A DNA stretch of 64,000 nt. Source: an uncultured Faecalibacterium sp. (GTDB taxonomy: Bacteria > Bacillota > Clostridia > Oscillospirales > Ruminococcaceae). Below, one piece after another: positions 8,145 to 16,489 of this stretch. Position 1 is the stretch's first letter. The number at the start of each line of letters is the position of its first letter. Below the pieces are notes generated by a model. It did no database searches, was not told the origin of the DNA, and saw only the letters and a list, made by a program, of their open reading frames with translations. A program made the position numbers and the translations under genes. Location: assembly GCA_934524985.1 (NCBI GenBank), contig CAKSYT010000008.1, forward strand, positions 14,886 through 78,885, in the 5' to 3' direction.

Positions 8145-8791
8145 AATTGCAGCTCCGTTCTCTCTCCGTCCTTGTAGCAGTAGATGCCCCCTGCGCGGGA
8201 GAAGTCCTTGTCCACCTCCACGCAGTCGAAAGCGCTGAAGGCCTGTTCAATTTTTTCGGGCGTACAGACAAAGCCCCGGATCTTCAGGGCTGCATCCTCG
8301 TCCACCACCGCGTTCCACAGATGGATCGACCAGTAGCTGCAATTTTTGTCCACCGTCCATTTGTCGTGCTGTTCCATGTAGTCCTCGATGACCTTCAGCT
8401 GCTCCTCCCCGATATTGGTGCTCAGGGACAGTCTGCCGGAGTAGCGGCCGTAGTTGGCGATATAGCACGGTTCCAGATCGAACAGCAGCCCCGAAAGCCC
8501 CGACACCGCCCAGACCGAGAAGGTGACCATCTCGCCGTCCGGGATGGCGCGGTCCTTCAGGTAGACCGTGTGCCCGGTGCGGTTGTCCAGCCCGATCCAT
8601 GTATGCCCGAAACACTTGAGGAAGGGCTTGGATTCGCCCTTGCCGTCAAAGGTGGTGATGGAGAGGATAAGCCCCTCCTCTTCACAGGGCAGGGTGCGGG
8701 CCGTTTTGCCGGTGGCGGCGCTGCACCACAGCCCAAGGGCTGCTGCGCATACCGAGAGCAGCACCGCCCATGCAATGATCCTCTTTTTCAA
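8135..8791 (-). CDS. Secreted/anchored protein, possible permuted papain-fold enzyme
   Basis: 218 aa. A TTG start at 8791 is chosen because AGGAGG lies seven bases upstream and the product then begins MKKRIIAWAVLL, a signal/anchor segment. The mature part has a conserved-looking CFGHTWIGLDN near residue 64 and KNCSYWSIHLWNAV near residue 150. A His motif before a Cys motif is the order seen in circularly permuted NlpC/P60 or YiiX-like enzymes. That assignment is tentative. It sits in an operon between a degenerate LytM protein and a small membrane protein, suggesting an envelope role. Confidence 0.7.
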   Translation of the reverse strand: MKKRIIAWAVLLSVCAAALGLWCSAATGKTARTLPCEEEGLILSITTFDGKGESKPFLKCFGHTWIGLDNRTGHTVYLKDRAIPDGEMVTFSVWAVSGLSGLLFDLEPCYIANYGRYSGRLSLSTNIGEEQLKVIEDYMEQHDKWTVDKNCSYWSIHLWNAVVDEDAALKIRGFVCTPEKIEQAFSAFDCVEVDKDFSRAGGIYCYKDGERTELQLCS

Positions 8792-8816
8792 TGCAATTCC
8801 TCCTATATGTTACGGC

Positions 8817-10121
8817 TCAGCCGTTTTCCTTCCAGAACAAGCCGCCGGAGGTCTGGAACAGCAGGCGCGGGTTCACGCTTCTGCTGCCCAGCTTGAAGTC
8901 CATGGTCAGCTCTTCGCCCAGCGCGCCCACAGCCTGCCCCTTTTCCACGGTCTGGCCCTTGCTGACCGAAAGCTCCTGCAAGCCGTACAGATAGCTGCGC
9001 AGCCCGCAGCCGTGGTCGATGACCACCGTATTGCCGGTAAGTTCCAGATTGCCCGCAAACACCACCGTGCCGTTGGCTGCGGCGCGGCAGGGCGCACCGG
9101 GGATGGTGTACAGCTTTGTGGAGTTGGAGCGGCTGCCCTGCTGGCCGTTCGTTACCTTAATTTGTCCGTAGTCCACCAAAGTCATGGAGTCCTCGGCCGG
9201 GGGCACAAAGCCGCCCTGCCACTGCTTGGCGGTGGCGGCAGCTTCGTACAGCGGCCAGATGGCGCTGCGGAACTGTGCATTGGCGCTCTCCGCAGCGGGT
9301 TCCTCGGCTTCCACCTCTGCCGTGCCGAAGTCCTTCGGCAGCACGGTCAGGGTGCGGGTGATGGTCTCGCCGTTCACCGTGATATTCACCTCGTGCCCGC
9401 CGGAGGAGGCGTTATAGGCCGCCGGGATATAGGCGCGCCAGCCCTCTGCGGCGCGCACACACTGCACGCTGCCAAGGTCAGTCTCGATGGTAGGCACGGC
9501 GTCCCCGGTCATGCCGGAGATGCGCACGCCCACCGTGCCGCCCTGCTCCACCCGCTCGGCGGAAAGCTCCACCTCCGCGCTGGCCTGCAAAGTGAACCGG
9601 AAGCTGTACCGGTACCAGCCGGTGGGCTTTGCGGGGCGCTCCAAACCTAAGTTTTTGCGCAGCTGTCCGGTGCTGCCGCCCTCGAACTGGGTGATGACCC
9701 CGCCCTTGGGCACGCGCCACGCGGTCAGCTCCGCCTTATACTCTCCGTTCGCAGGGAAGAGGAAGTTCTGGTACTCCCCTGCGCTGCCCACAAACAGCAC
9801 ATCCCCCGCCGCATTCTGGATGGTCAGGGCGGTGTAGCCCGTCCAGTCCGGCACTGTAAGCTCCGGGTGGGCGGTGTACAGCACCCCCAGCTTCTGCACG
9901 GTCAGGGTGGCGGGGCTGGCGAACACCTTATCCAGCTGACCGCCCAGCAGCGGCACCTGCCAGCAGGAGCCGTTCGTCTCCAGCGCCTGCCCGCCGAACT
10001 GCGCCGCGCCGTCCGGGCAGCCGCCCTCGGTGGTAAAGGCATAGCTTACCCCCATCACAGCCGCCAGCAGCAGCACCACACCCAGCGCCACACTGATGAT
10101 CCAGAGCAAAAAACGCTTCAT
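8817..10121 (-). CDS. Membrane-anchored protein with degenerate M23 (LytM) domain
   Basis: 434 aa from the ATG at 10121 (AAGGAGAAGGAAC upstream). There is an N-terminal anchor (~5-28), two beta-rich regions (~60-160 and ~190-290) and a C-terminal LytM-type fold (~330-430; AAANGTVVFAG, TVVIDHGCGLRSYLYGL, VSKGQTVEKGQAVGALG). The zinc ligands look lost: there is no HxxxD at the domain start and no HxH near MDFKLGSRSVNPRLLF. EnvC/NlpD-like proteins with such domains activate amidases rather than cut peptidoglycan; a similar role here is inference. Confidence 0.8.
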   Translation of the reverse strand: MKRFLLWIISVALGVVLLLAAVMGVSYAFTTEGGCPDGAAQFGGQALETNGSCWQVPLLGGQLDKVFASPATLTVQKLGVLYTAHPELTVPDWTGYTALTIQNAAGDVLFVGSAGEYQNFLFPANGEYKAELTAWRVPKGGVITQFEGGSTGQLRKNLGLERPAKPTGWYRYSFRFTLQASAEVELSAERVEQGGTVGVRISGMTGDAVPTIETDLGSVQCVRAAEGWRAYIPAAYNASSGGHEVNITVNGETITRTLTVLPKDFGTAEVEAEEPAAESANAQFRSAIWPLYEAAATAKQWQGGFVPPAEDSMTLVDYGQIKVTNGQQGSRSNSTKLYTIPGAPCRAAANGTVVFAGNLELTGNTVVIDHGCGLRSYLYGLQELSVSKGQTVEKGQAVGALGEELTMDFKLGSRSVNPRLLFQTSGGLFWKENG

Positions 10122-10139
10122 GTTCCTTCTCCTTATGTA

Positions 10140-10189
10140 CAAAAAGGGCGCACCGGGACAGTCCGTTCAGACAGACTGCTCCGTGCGCC
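10140..10189 (-). terminator. Terminator of the small acidic membrane protein gene
   Basis: On the minus strand GGGCGCACGGAGCAGTC pairs imperfectly with GACTGTCCCGGTGCGCCC and is followed by TTTTTGT. It separates this gene from the LytM-like operon. Confidence 0.8.
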
Positions 10190-10230
10190 CCGCTGCGCTT
10201 ATCTTCCCGGCAGTTTCCGGTATCTTAGGA

Positions 10231-10425
10231 TTATTCTGCCTCTGCCTCGTCCTCAGCAGCGGCTTCCTCCGGCTCTACGGTGGTTGCGTCATCCTCGCCG
10301 AACAGCAGACGCTCGTATTCGTCCAGCTCCTTCTCGCGGCGGTTCAGGTAAAGTGCCACAGCAGCCAGCGCACCAGCCACAGCAGCCAGAACAGCGATCA
10401 CAGCGACCAAGCAAGATTTTTTCAT
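10231..10425 (-). CDS. Small single-pass membrane protein with acidic tail
   Basis: 64 aa. One membrane helix (~5-27) is followed by a charged stretch (NRREKELDEYERLLFG) and a Glu/Asp/Ala tail. No family recognised. It has its own downstream terminator; the GGAG upstream is rather far (12 nt) from the ATG. The gap 10426-10666 upstream shows nothing else I can support; an overlapping frame there (10430-10648) has no coding features. Confidence 0.6.
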   Translation of the reverse strand: MKKSCLVAVIAVLAAVAGALAAVALYLNRREKELDEYERLLFGEDDATTVEPEEAAAEDEAEAE

Positions 10426-10666
10426 AGATTCAGTACACTCCTTTTTGCAGTTGAAACGTTGTTTCAGCTTGATTTTTCCAGCGGGCGTCCCGCAAAAGGA
10501 TCTTGATGCAAGCGGCAGTCAGCGCCGCCTTGTAGCTTTTATTATACCCGTTCGCGTCCAAAATTACAACCATTGCGCCCCAATTTTCACGCCCCGAAGG
10601 TGCTGCGGGGCACACTTTGGGCAGTGTGCCGGTTTTGGCGCGGTTCATTACAGCAAATTGCCAAAG

Positions 10667-11710
10667 TCACAGCAGCAGCGGCTTGTACGCCCGGAACGCC
10701 CCGGGCAGGGCGTAGGTGGTGCGCAGCTGCTCCCGGCTTGCCCAGACATAGCCCGCCGGGGCACTCTGCGCCGCAACGCGCAGCTGCACCCCGGACATGA
10801 GCCACTCGATGTGGGTAAAGATATGCTTCGCGGCGGGCAGGGCGGCGGGGGCTGCCGTGCCGGTGTCCAGCCCCAGCGCCGCAAGACGCGCCAGCACCTC
10901 GGCCTGCAAAAGATGCTCGCCCTCCCACAATACCGGCTGCCACAGCCCGGCCAGCAGGCCTTTTTCCGGCCGCTGCTGCACCAGAAAGCCCGCCGGGCTT
11001 TCCACCAGTGCCAGCGTTACCGGCACAAGCTTGCGGGGCTTGGGTTTTGCCTTCTGGGGCAGCTGGGCGGTGGTGCCCGCCGCCCGGGCGCGGCAGACTT
11101 CCGCCAGCGGGCACTGCCCGCACAAAGGCGCGCCGTTGGGCACGCAGACCAGCGCACCCAGTTCCATCAGCGCCTGATTGTAATCCCCGGCCTTTTCCGG
11201 CGGCTGATGCTCCATGACCCGGGCGGTAAAGGCCTTTTTTACCGCCGGTTCTGTAATCACACCCGGGTCATTATACAGGCGGGAAAACACCCGCAGCACA
11301 TTGCCGTCCACGGCGGGCACAGACAGCCCGAAGCTGATGGACGCAATGGCCCCGGCGGTGTACTCCCCGATGCCGGGCAGCGCACGCAGGGCGGCGTAAT
11401 CGGCAGGCAGCTGCCCGCCATACTGTGCACAGACGAGCTTTGCAGCCTTTTGCAGGTTGCGCACCCGGCTGTAATAGCCCAGCCCCTCCCACAGCTTATG
11501 CAGCTTTTCCTCCTCGCAGGCGGCAAGCGCGGGGATATCCGGCAGCGCTTCCAGAAAGCGGTAGTAATACGGCAGCACCGCCGACACCCGGGTCTGCTGC
11601 AGCATCACCTCGCTGAGCCACACATGGTAGGGGGTGGGGTCCTCCCGGAAGGGCAGGCTGCGGCGGTTTTTGTAAAACCACTCTAAGAGGGCGGGCGAAA
11701 TGTTTTCCAC
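10667..11710 (-). CDS. mutY: A/G-specific adenine glycosylase MutY
   Basis: 347 aa from a GTG start at 11710, chosen because AAGGAG lies 10 nt upstream; the longer frame to 11785 runs into a repeat. MutY removes adenine mispaired with 8-oxoguanine. Visible: EVMLQQT with the catalytic Glu (~residue 36), the helix-hairpin-helix LPGIGEYTAGAI, VDGNVLR with the catalytic Asp, the iron-sulfur cysteines, and a C-terminal NUDIX-like domain recognising 8-oxoG. The first Cys spacing is C-x7-C instead of the usual C-x6-C. Confidence 0.95.
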   Translation of the reverse strand: MENISPALLEWFYKNRRSLPFREDPTPYHVWLSEVMLQQTRVSAVLPYYYRFLEALPDIPALAACEEEKLHKLWEGLGYYSRVRNLQKAAKLVCAQYGGQLPADYAALRALPGIGEYTAGAIASISFGLSVPAVDGNVLRVFSRLYNDPGVITEPAVKKAFTARVMEHQPPEKAGDYNQALMELGALVCVPNGAPLCGQCPLAEVCRARAAGTTAQLPQKAKPKPRKLVPVTLALVESPAGFLVQQRPEKGLLAGLWQPVLWEGEHLLQAEVLARLAALGLDTGTAAPAALPAAKHIFTHIEWLMSGVQLRVAAQSAPAGYVWASREQLRTTYALPGAFRAYKPLLL

Positions 11711-11748
11711 TTGTTTTGTGCTCCTTGTTGAAAAGTCAGGCGTTTTTT

Positions 11749-12008
11749 GATTGAAAATGGCCGCCGCGTGCGCTTTGGCCATCATCAGCGGAAGAATTAT
11801 TTTAAATTTCGCGTTTGGAGCGACCGCATTTGCGCAGCAATGAAAGCCCCAGTGGGGCTTTTAAGCGGCAGAGCGGTCTGCGTAAGCAGATGGAGGGGCT
11901 TTGCCCCGACAAGCTCTGCGGAGCGCTCCAAACGCATTTTCACGGGAGGGGTCGTAGAGGGAAACAGCATTTGCAGCGCCGCTTTCTGCGAAAGCGCAGC
12001 GCTGCGGG
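11749..12008 (+). repeat. Element A copy 3, with an enlarged central arm
   Basis: Stem I is ATGGCC/GGCCAT. Stem II arms are GCGTTTGGAGCG (11811-11822) and CGCTCCAAACGC (11924-11935), but instead of a four-base loop they enclose ~100 bp with further dyads (AAAGCCCC-AGT-GGGGCTTT and GGGGCTTTGCCCC). Stem III is the GCGCCGCTTTC-TGC-GAAAGCGC type. The GATTT end lies next to the mutY start. Confidence 0.75.
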
Positions 12009-12024
12009 AAAGTACTGCTAGTCT

Positions 12025-12345
12025 GCGCCCTCTCAGGCGCTCCCGCGCCAGATTCCCCCTTTTGTCACCTACGGTGACATCTTCCCCCGGAGCGGGGGAA
12101 GTCTTTCCTCAAAGGGAGAGCCAAGCCGTAAAGTTCATCACTAAAGTATTAGGTGTAATAAGAAAGTATCCGGCAGTGCTCTTGGCTCTCCCTTTGGGAG
12201 AGCTGGCAAAGCCGTCAGGCTTTGACTGAGAGGGCGCACGCCGTTGCTCCTGTTGCCAAAGTATCAAGTGCAATGAGAGCGTTTCCGGCGTTGCCATAAG
12301 GCGTCCCCTTGGGGGAGCTGGCGCGGGAGCGCCTGAGAGGGTTTT
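12025..12345. repeat. Element B array between mutY and asnS
   Basis: At least two element B units. Variable stems include GGCGC-TCCC-GCGCC, GTCACC-TAC-GGTGAC and CAAAGCC-GTCA-GGCTTTG. The inter-stem core reads on the minus strand as GGATACTTTCTTATTACACC, then TAATACTTTAG, matching the arrays at 6.3 and 31.9 kb. Confidence 0.8.
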
Positions 12346-12350
12346 CAACC

Positions 12351-12380
12351 AAAAAAGCCGCCGCAGAGGCGGCGGCTTTC
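12351..12380 (-). terminator. Terminator of asnS
   Basis: GCCGCCGCCTC-TGC-GGCGGC on the minus strand is followed by TTTTTT, 22 bp after the asnS stop. Confidence 0.85.
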
Positions 12381-12401
12381 TTGATTATAGTATTGCGCTT
12401 C

Positions 12402-13790
12402 TCAGAAGCCGTATGCGGTGCGGGGGAAGGGCAGCACGTCACGGATGTTCTGGATGCCGGTGAGGTACATGATCATGCGCTCAAAGCCCAAGCCGTAGCC
12501 TGCGTGCTCCACGCCGCCGAACTTGCGCAGGTTCAGGTACCACTCGTAGTTGGTCTTGTCCATGCCCAGCTCGTCCATACGGGCCACCAGTTTGCCGTAG
12601 TCCTCTTCACGCTGGCTGCCGCCGATCAGCTCGCCGATGCCGGGCACCAGCATATCTGCTGCGGCCACAGTCTTGCCGTCGGCGTTCTGCTTCATGTAGA
12701 AGCTCTTGATCTCCTTGGGGTAGTCGGTGACAAAGACCGGCTTCTTGAACACTACCTCGGTCAGGTAGCGCTCGTGCTCGGTCTGGATATCCACGCCCCA
12801 CTCCACAGGGTACTGGAACTTCTTGTTGTTCTTTTCCAGAATTTCAATGGCCTCGGTGTAGCTGATGCGGCCGAACTCGCTGTTTGCAACCAGCTCCAGA
12901 CGCTCGACAAGCCCCCTATCAATGAACTGGTTGAAGAAGGCCATCTCGTCCGGGCAGTTGTCCAGCACATAGCGGATGACGTACTTGATCATGGCCTCGG
13001 CGTTATCCATGTAACCGTTCAGGTCGCAGAAAGCCATCTCCGGCTCGATCATCCAGAACTCCGCAGCGTGGCGGGTGGTAAAGCTCTTCTCGGCGCGGAA
13101 AGTGGGGCCAAAGGTGTACACCTTGCCAAAGGCCATGGCCATGGCCTCGGCTTCCAGCTGGCCGGAAACGGTCAGGTTGACCGGCTTTTCAAAGAAGTCC
13201 TGGCTGTAATCCACAGCGCCGTCCTCGGTCTTGGGCAGATTGTCCAGATCCAGCGTGGTCACGCGGAACATCTCGCCTGCACCCTCGCAGTCGGAAGCGG
13301 TGATCAGCGGAGAGTGGGCGTAGACAAAGCCGTTCTCCTGGAAGAACTTGTGGATGGCGTAGGCCGCCACACTGCGCACGCGGAAAGCGGCGTTGAAGGT
13401 GTTGGTGCGGGGACGCAGGGTGGGCATGGTGCGCAGATACTCCATGCTCATCTTCTTTTTCTGCAGGGGATACTCGTCGGCGGGGCAGTCGCCCAGGATC
13501 TCGACGGAATCTGCGTTCAGCTCGAACGGCTGCTTGGCCTGCGGGGTCAGGACGATCCGGCCCACCACGCGCAGACTGCTGTACAGACCGGTGTGGATGA
13601 CTTCCTCATAGTTGGCCAGCTTGCCCGCTTCCAGCACGACCTGCAGGGTCTTGAAGCAGCCGCCGTCCGACAGGGCGATGAAGCCGATGTTCTTGGAGTC
13701 GCGGATGTTCTTTGCCCAGCCGCAGACGGTGATCTCGGTGCCGTCCGCCGGGGTGTTCTTGAACAGCGAAAGGATCTCGGTACGTTCCAT
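12402..13790 (-). CDS. asnS: Asparagine--tRNA ligase
   Basis: 462 aa. It charges tRNA-Asn. An OB-fold anticodon-binding domain (~15-100; [21 protein letters not shown]) precedes a class IIb catalytic domain with [25 protein letters not shown] (motif 2 region) and [14 protein letters not shown] (motif 3, catalytic Arg). The ATG at 13790 has AAAGGAG upstream. The gene is controlled by a T-box leader whose discriminator-pairing base fits tRNA-Asn. Confidence 0.97.
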   Translation of the reverse strand: MERTEILSLFKNTPADGTEITVCGWAKNIRDSKNIGFIALSDGGCFKTLQVVLEAGKLANYEEVIHTGLYSSLRVVGRIVLTPQAKQPFELNADSVEILGDCPADEYPLQKKKMSMEYLRTMPTLRPRTNTFNAAFRVRSVAAYAIHKFFQENGFVYAHSPLITASDCEGAGEMFRVTTLDLDNLPKTEDGAVDYSQDFFEKPVNLTVSGQLEAEAMAMAFGKVYTFGPTFRAEKSFTTRHAAEFWMIEPEMAFCDLNGYMDNAEAMIKYVIRYVLDNCPDEMAFFNQFIDRGLVERLELVANSEFGRISYTEAIEILEKNNKKFQYPVEWGVDIQTEHERYLTEVVFKKPVFVTDYPKEIKSFYMKQNADGKTVAAADMLVPGIGELIGGSQREEDYGKLVARMDELGMDKTNYEWYLNLRKFGGVEHAGYGLGFERMIMYLTGIQNIRDVLPFPRTAYGF

Positions 13791-13872
13791 AATAGTTCTC
13801 CTTTTCGTCCTCTCTATAAAGAGGTATTCTTCCGTCCTGCCTGCGGGTGCCGGGGCGCCCCGCAGACAAAAC

Positions 13873-14166
13873 CAAAAATAAAAAGACAGCTTTTGCCCTG
13901 AAAGTTCAGGGCGAACAAGCTGTCTTGTAATGTCCGCGGTGCCACCTGAATTACCGGAAGTGTCCGGTCGCTCACGCGCTCTTTTGTTTAAGCGCTGTCC
14001 CTGTAACGCTGGACCTGCGGCGCACCTACTTAACGGCAGCCGCGCTGCCGTGTTCAGTTTGCTGCTCCCGGGTGTTCGTTCACGCGGCGCACGGGCGCGG
14101 CTCTCAGCTGTGCCGCACTCTCTGGGCCGGACGGCCCGCGCTACTTTTCCCGTTCCTTGCATTTGT
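13873..14166 (-). promoter_or_regulatory. T-box riboswitch controlling asnS
   Basis: The minus-strand leader contains the T-box AGGTGGCACCGCGG (13947-13934). Next comes a terminator hairpin (AAGACAGCTT...AAGCTGTCTT with an inner GCCCTGAA/TTCAGGGC) and TTTTTATTTTT. The UGGC in the T-box pairs with GCCA, as expected for the G discriminator of tRNA-Asn. A candidate Asn specifier AAC lies in GTGAACGAACACCC. Uncharged tRNA-Asn should stabilise the antiterminator and turn asnS on. Confidence 0.92.
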
Positions 14167-14172
14167 TGTTTT

Positions 14173-14201
14173 AAAATAGCACGTTGGCGGCATTTTGTCA
14201 A
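14173..14201 (-). promoter_or_regulatory. Promoter of the asnS T-box transcript
   Basis: TTGACA (14201-14196), 17 bp, TATTTT (14178-14173) on the minus strand. Confidence 0.75.
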
Positions 14202-14240
14202 CCTTACCGTGCGGCATGGGGGAAAATTCTGTGTTTTTTC

Positions 14241-14269
14241 TTGTCAGGATGCGCTTTCTCTGGTAAAAT
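14241..14269 (+). promoter_or_regulatory. Promoter of the lipoprotein gene
   Basis: TTGTCA (14241-14246), 17 bp, TAAAAT (14264-14269); about 44 bp before the ATG at 14313. Confidence 0.75.
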
Positions 14270-14312
14270 GGAAAAAAGCGGTATTCCGCAAAAACAGATT
14301 CTGGAGGAGATC

Positions 14313-14861
14313 ATGAAACACGCACACCGCGCCATCCGTCTTTTGACCCTCGCCGTGGTCAGCTGCGCACTGGCTGCCCTGCTGAGCGGCTGCACCAAGG
14401 AGGAATTCATTGCTGGGTACAACGAATTTTTGTTCGGCGACTGGTTTCCCTCTCCCCCAAGCGCCGGGGAGACCACCGCTGAGGAAGGTTCCGCATCTGG
14501 GGACTCCGATCATGTCTACGCCGAGCCCAACCCCGAGTGCGACGCCAAGATCTCGTCGCTGATGAGCGAGCTGTACTCGCTGGAGTCCTCCGCACGGTCG
14601 GATGTCAGCAGTGCCATCCAGAGCGCAAAGGATGAATACCACGCTCTGCCCGCCTCCCAGCGGACCTTTGCCAATAAGGTCAGCATCGCCTACAAGCATC
14701 TTTCCTCGGTGGAAAGCCGCTACGACAGTGCCGTCTCCTCGGTGGTCAGCGAGATGCGCAGCGTGCTGCGGGAGTATAACCAGCCCGAGACCGTAGCCGA
14801 TCAGGCCTGGAGCTACTATCAGTCTGCCAAGAGCAGCATGATCTCCAGCCTTGGCGGCTGA
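14313..14861 (+). CDS. Lipoprotein of unknown function
   Basis: 182 aa from the ATG at 14313 (GGAGGAG upstream). A lipoprotein signal ends in ALLSGC (Cys ~25). A short acidic linker is followed by a helical domain (~75-182) with SLMSELYSLESSARSDVSSA and YYQSAKSSM, likely coiled. No family recognised. It sits convergent with spoIIP, the stop codons only 4 bp apart, with no terminator between. Confidence 0.8.
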   Translation: MKHAHRAIRLLTLAVVSCALAALLSGCTKEEFIAGYNEFLFGDWFPSPPSAGETTAEEGSASGDSDHVYAEPNPECDAKISSLMSELYSLESSARSDVSSAIQSAKDEYHALPASQRTFANKVSIAYKHLSSVESRYDSAVSSVVSEMRSVLREYNQPETVADQAWSYYQSAKSSMISSLGG

Positions 14862-14864
14862 CCC

Positions 14865-15992
14865 TCAACTTAATAGTGCATCCGCGAGGCCCTGTGCTGC
14901 CAGATATCCGGCGTACAGGGCCTCATTTAGGTTGTTGCCGTGCCCGCCGATCTCGATCAGCAGGCTGCCGGTGGTCAGGTCCTGATTATAGAACCGGTAG
15001 CTGAACAGCACCGGGCGGGTAAAGCCGGGATATTTTGCCTCCATGCTGCGCTCCCACGCGGCGGCAAAGCGCAGGTTCTGCCGCCATGCGGGCAGCTGCA
15101 CGCTGGTGCCGTTGTCGCACCCGCAGATGATCATCACCTGCGCCGCCTGCCGCCCGTCTACGGTGCACACCGGGGCGCAGCGGGTGCCGTTTTCCCGCTC
15201 GATGGCGTCGCGGTGGACGTCCAGCACCACCTTGATGCTGGGGTACTGCGCCAGATACTGCTGCACCACCGCCCGGCTGTTGGCGTAGCTGCCGGTGTAG
15301 CTGGGGTAGTCGTTCAGGGTCTCATCGTGCAGGGTGCATATTCCCGCCGCGTTGAGGGTATCCGCCATCACCCGCCCCACCGCACACATATTGATGCTGC
15401 GGTCGGTGCTGCGCGCCCCGTCCCCGGGGGTGAACCACAGCCCGGCAAAAAGGCGGTAGTCCTCGGTGGCGTGGGTGTGCATGATGAGCACCTGCGGTGC
15501 GGCGCTGTCCTTTTCAATGGCAAAGGGCAGGGGCTGCGCTGCCTCGGCGGCGATGTCTGCCGCTGTCTGCCGGGTGTTATTCTTGATGCTGCCCGCGCCG
15601 CAGGGGATGTACTTTTCGCCGCTGCCGTGCCCGAACTGCTGCTCTGTCACCGTGCCCGCATCGGCAGGGCGGGCTTCGTCCGGCTGCAAGGCCACAAAAT
15701 ACTGCTCCACCCCGGTCTGTACCGGGGCGGCAGCTTCCTGCGCCGGAGAGGGCGCGGACACGGCTTCCGGCACGCTTTCCGCAGACGCCGCCGCTGCCCG
15801 GCTCTCCACCGCCTGCTGCCCCAGATGCAGCAAAGTCTGCGCCGCTGGCACCGGCGCTGCCAGAAAGGCCGCCAGCACCAGCGCGGCGCTGCGGGCAAAG
15901 ATGCACAGGGCCGCAAACAGCACCGCAGCCTGCAAAAAGGGCACCGCCCTGCTCTGCCCCGCAGGCAGACGCCAAGGCTCTCTGCTGCGCAT
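14865..15992 (-). CDS. spoIIP: Stage II sporulation protein P (SpoIIP amidase/endopeptidase)
   Basis: 375 aa from the ATG at 15992 (AGGAGG seven bases upstream). It has an N-terminal membrane anchor (~18-48), an Ala/Pro linker and a C-terminal amidase domain with the family signatures LIMHTHATEDY, DTLNAAGI, VVLDVHRDAIE and LIEIGGHGNNLNEA. In spore-formers SpoIIP with SpoIID/SpoIIM degrades septal peptidoglycan during engulfment. Gpr and rpsT lie next to it as in Bacillus, though a repeat separates spoIIP from gpr here. Confidence 0.93.
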   Translation of the reverse strand: MRSREPWRLPAGQSRAVPFLQAAVLFAALCIFARSAALVLAAFLAAPVPAAQTLLHLGQQAVESRAAAASAESVPEAVSAPSPAQEAAAPVQTGVEQYFVALQPDEARPADAGTVTEQQFGHGSGEKYIPCGAGSIKNNTRQTAADIAAEAAQPLPFAIEKDSAAPQVLIMHTHATEDYRLFAGLWFTPGDGARSTDRSINMCAVGRVMADTLNAAGICTLHDETLNDYPSYTGSYANSRAVVQQYLAQYPSIKVVLDVHRDAIERENGTRCAPVCTVDGRQAAQVMIICGCDNGTSVQLPAWRQNLRFAAAWERSMEAKYPGFTRPVLFSYRFYNQDLTTGSLLIEIGGHGNNLNEALYAGYLAAQGLADALLS

Positions 15993-16018
15993 GGCAAGAC
16001 CTCCTTTCCGGCCAGTGG

Positions 16019-16189
16019 GACGATTTAAATGCCCTCCGCTTGCGCTCTGGGCATAATTCAAGGAAAAATTATTTATAATTTCGCGTTTGTCGCGGCCTGC
16101 GGGCCGCTCCAAACGCATTTTCACGGGAGGGGTCGTAACGGCAAACGGCATTTGCAGTGCCGCTTTCTGCGAAAGCGCGGCGCTGCGGG
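16019..16189 (+). repeat. Element A copy 4
   Basis: Stem I ATGCCC/GGGCAT. Stem II is GCGTTTGTCGCGGCC (16083-16097), loop TGCG, GGCCGCTCCAAACGC (16102-16116), with one symmetrical TC/TC internal mismatch. Stem III resembles copy 1. The GACGATTTA end lies next to the spoIIP ribosome site. Confidence 0.85.
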
Positions 16190-16245
16190 CGAGCGCTTGC
16201 TCCCCCGGGGGGAGCTGTCGCGCAGCGACTGAGGGGCTATGAATG
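16190..16245. repeat. Half element B
   Basis: Only one end of a B unit: GCTCCCCCGGGGGGAGC, variable stem GTCGC-GCA-GCGAC, then CTGAGGGGCT. It joins copy 4 of element A to a further hairpin-rich stretch. Confidence 0.6.
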
Positions 16246-16420
16246 GAGAAGCGAAAAAAGCGTTAAAGCGATAGCGCCGACTGGCGCAGCGCTAGCTTTT
16301 TTGTGCTTCGACTTCTGCTTTAGGATTGTCAAGGGCGTGCAGCCCTTGACCCGTTGCGGGGTGGGTGGAGTCCAGAGGTAGGGAGGGGGGACTCGGAACA
16401 CCCCTCCCTACCTCTGGCCC
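16246..16420. other. Hairpin-rich non-coding stretch downstream of gpr
   Basis: Three successive dyads: an extended imperfect one pairing GAAGC-AAAAAAGC with GCTTTTTT-GCTTC around an inner GCGCC-GAC-TGGCGC; GTCAAGGGC-GTGCA-GCCCTTGAC (16328-16350, perfect); and CCAGAGGTAGGGAGGGG (16372-16388) with its exact complement (16401-16417). The last has no T run on either side, so it is not a standard terminator. Confidence 0.6.
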
Positions 16421-16489
16421 AGCGGAGCGTCTTTGCACGCTGACGGCAGGCAGTAACTTCTCCCGCGGAGCGTGCACATTTCCAATCGT

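Noticed and set aside
10430-10648. A 72-codon minus-strand frame upstream of the small acidic membrane protein
   Set aside because: No recognisable composition, no ribosome site, runs across the leader of the next gene.
11815-12021. Frames translating to peptides with QTHFHGRGR...LQRRFLRKR, also found at 16029, 6063 and 60553
   Set aside because: They recur because element A is repeated; the frames differ in length, lack ribosome sites and the sequence variation follows DNA stem pairing, not codons. Databases may list them as small proteins.
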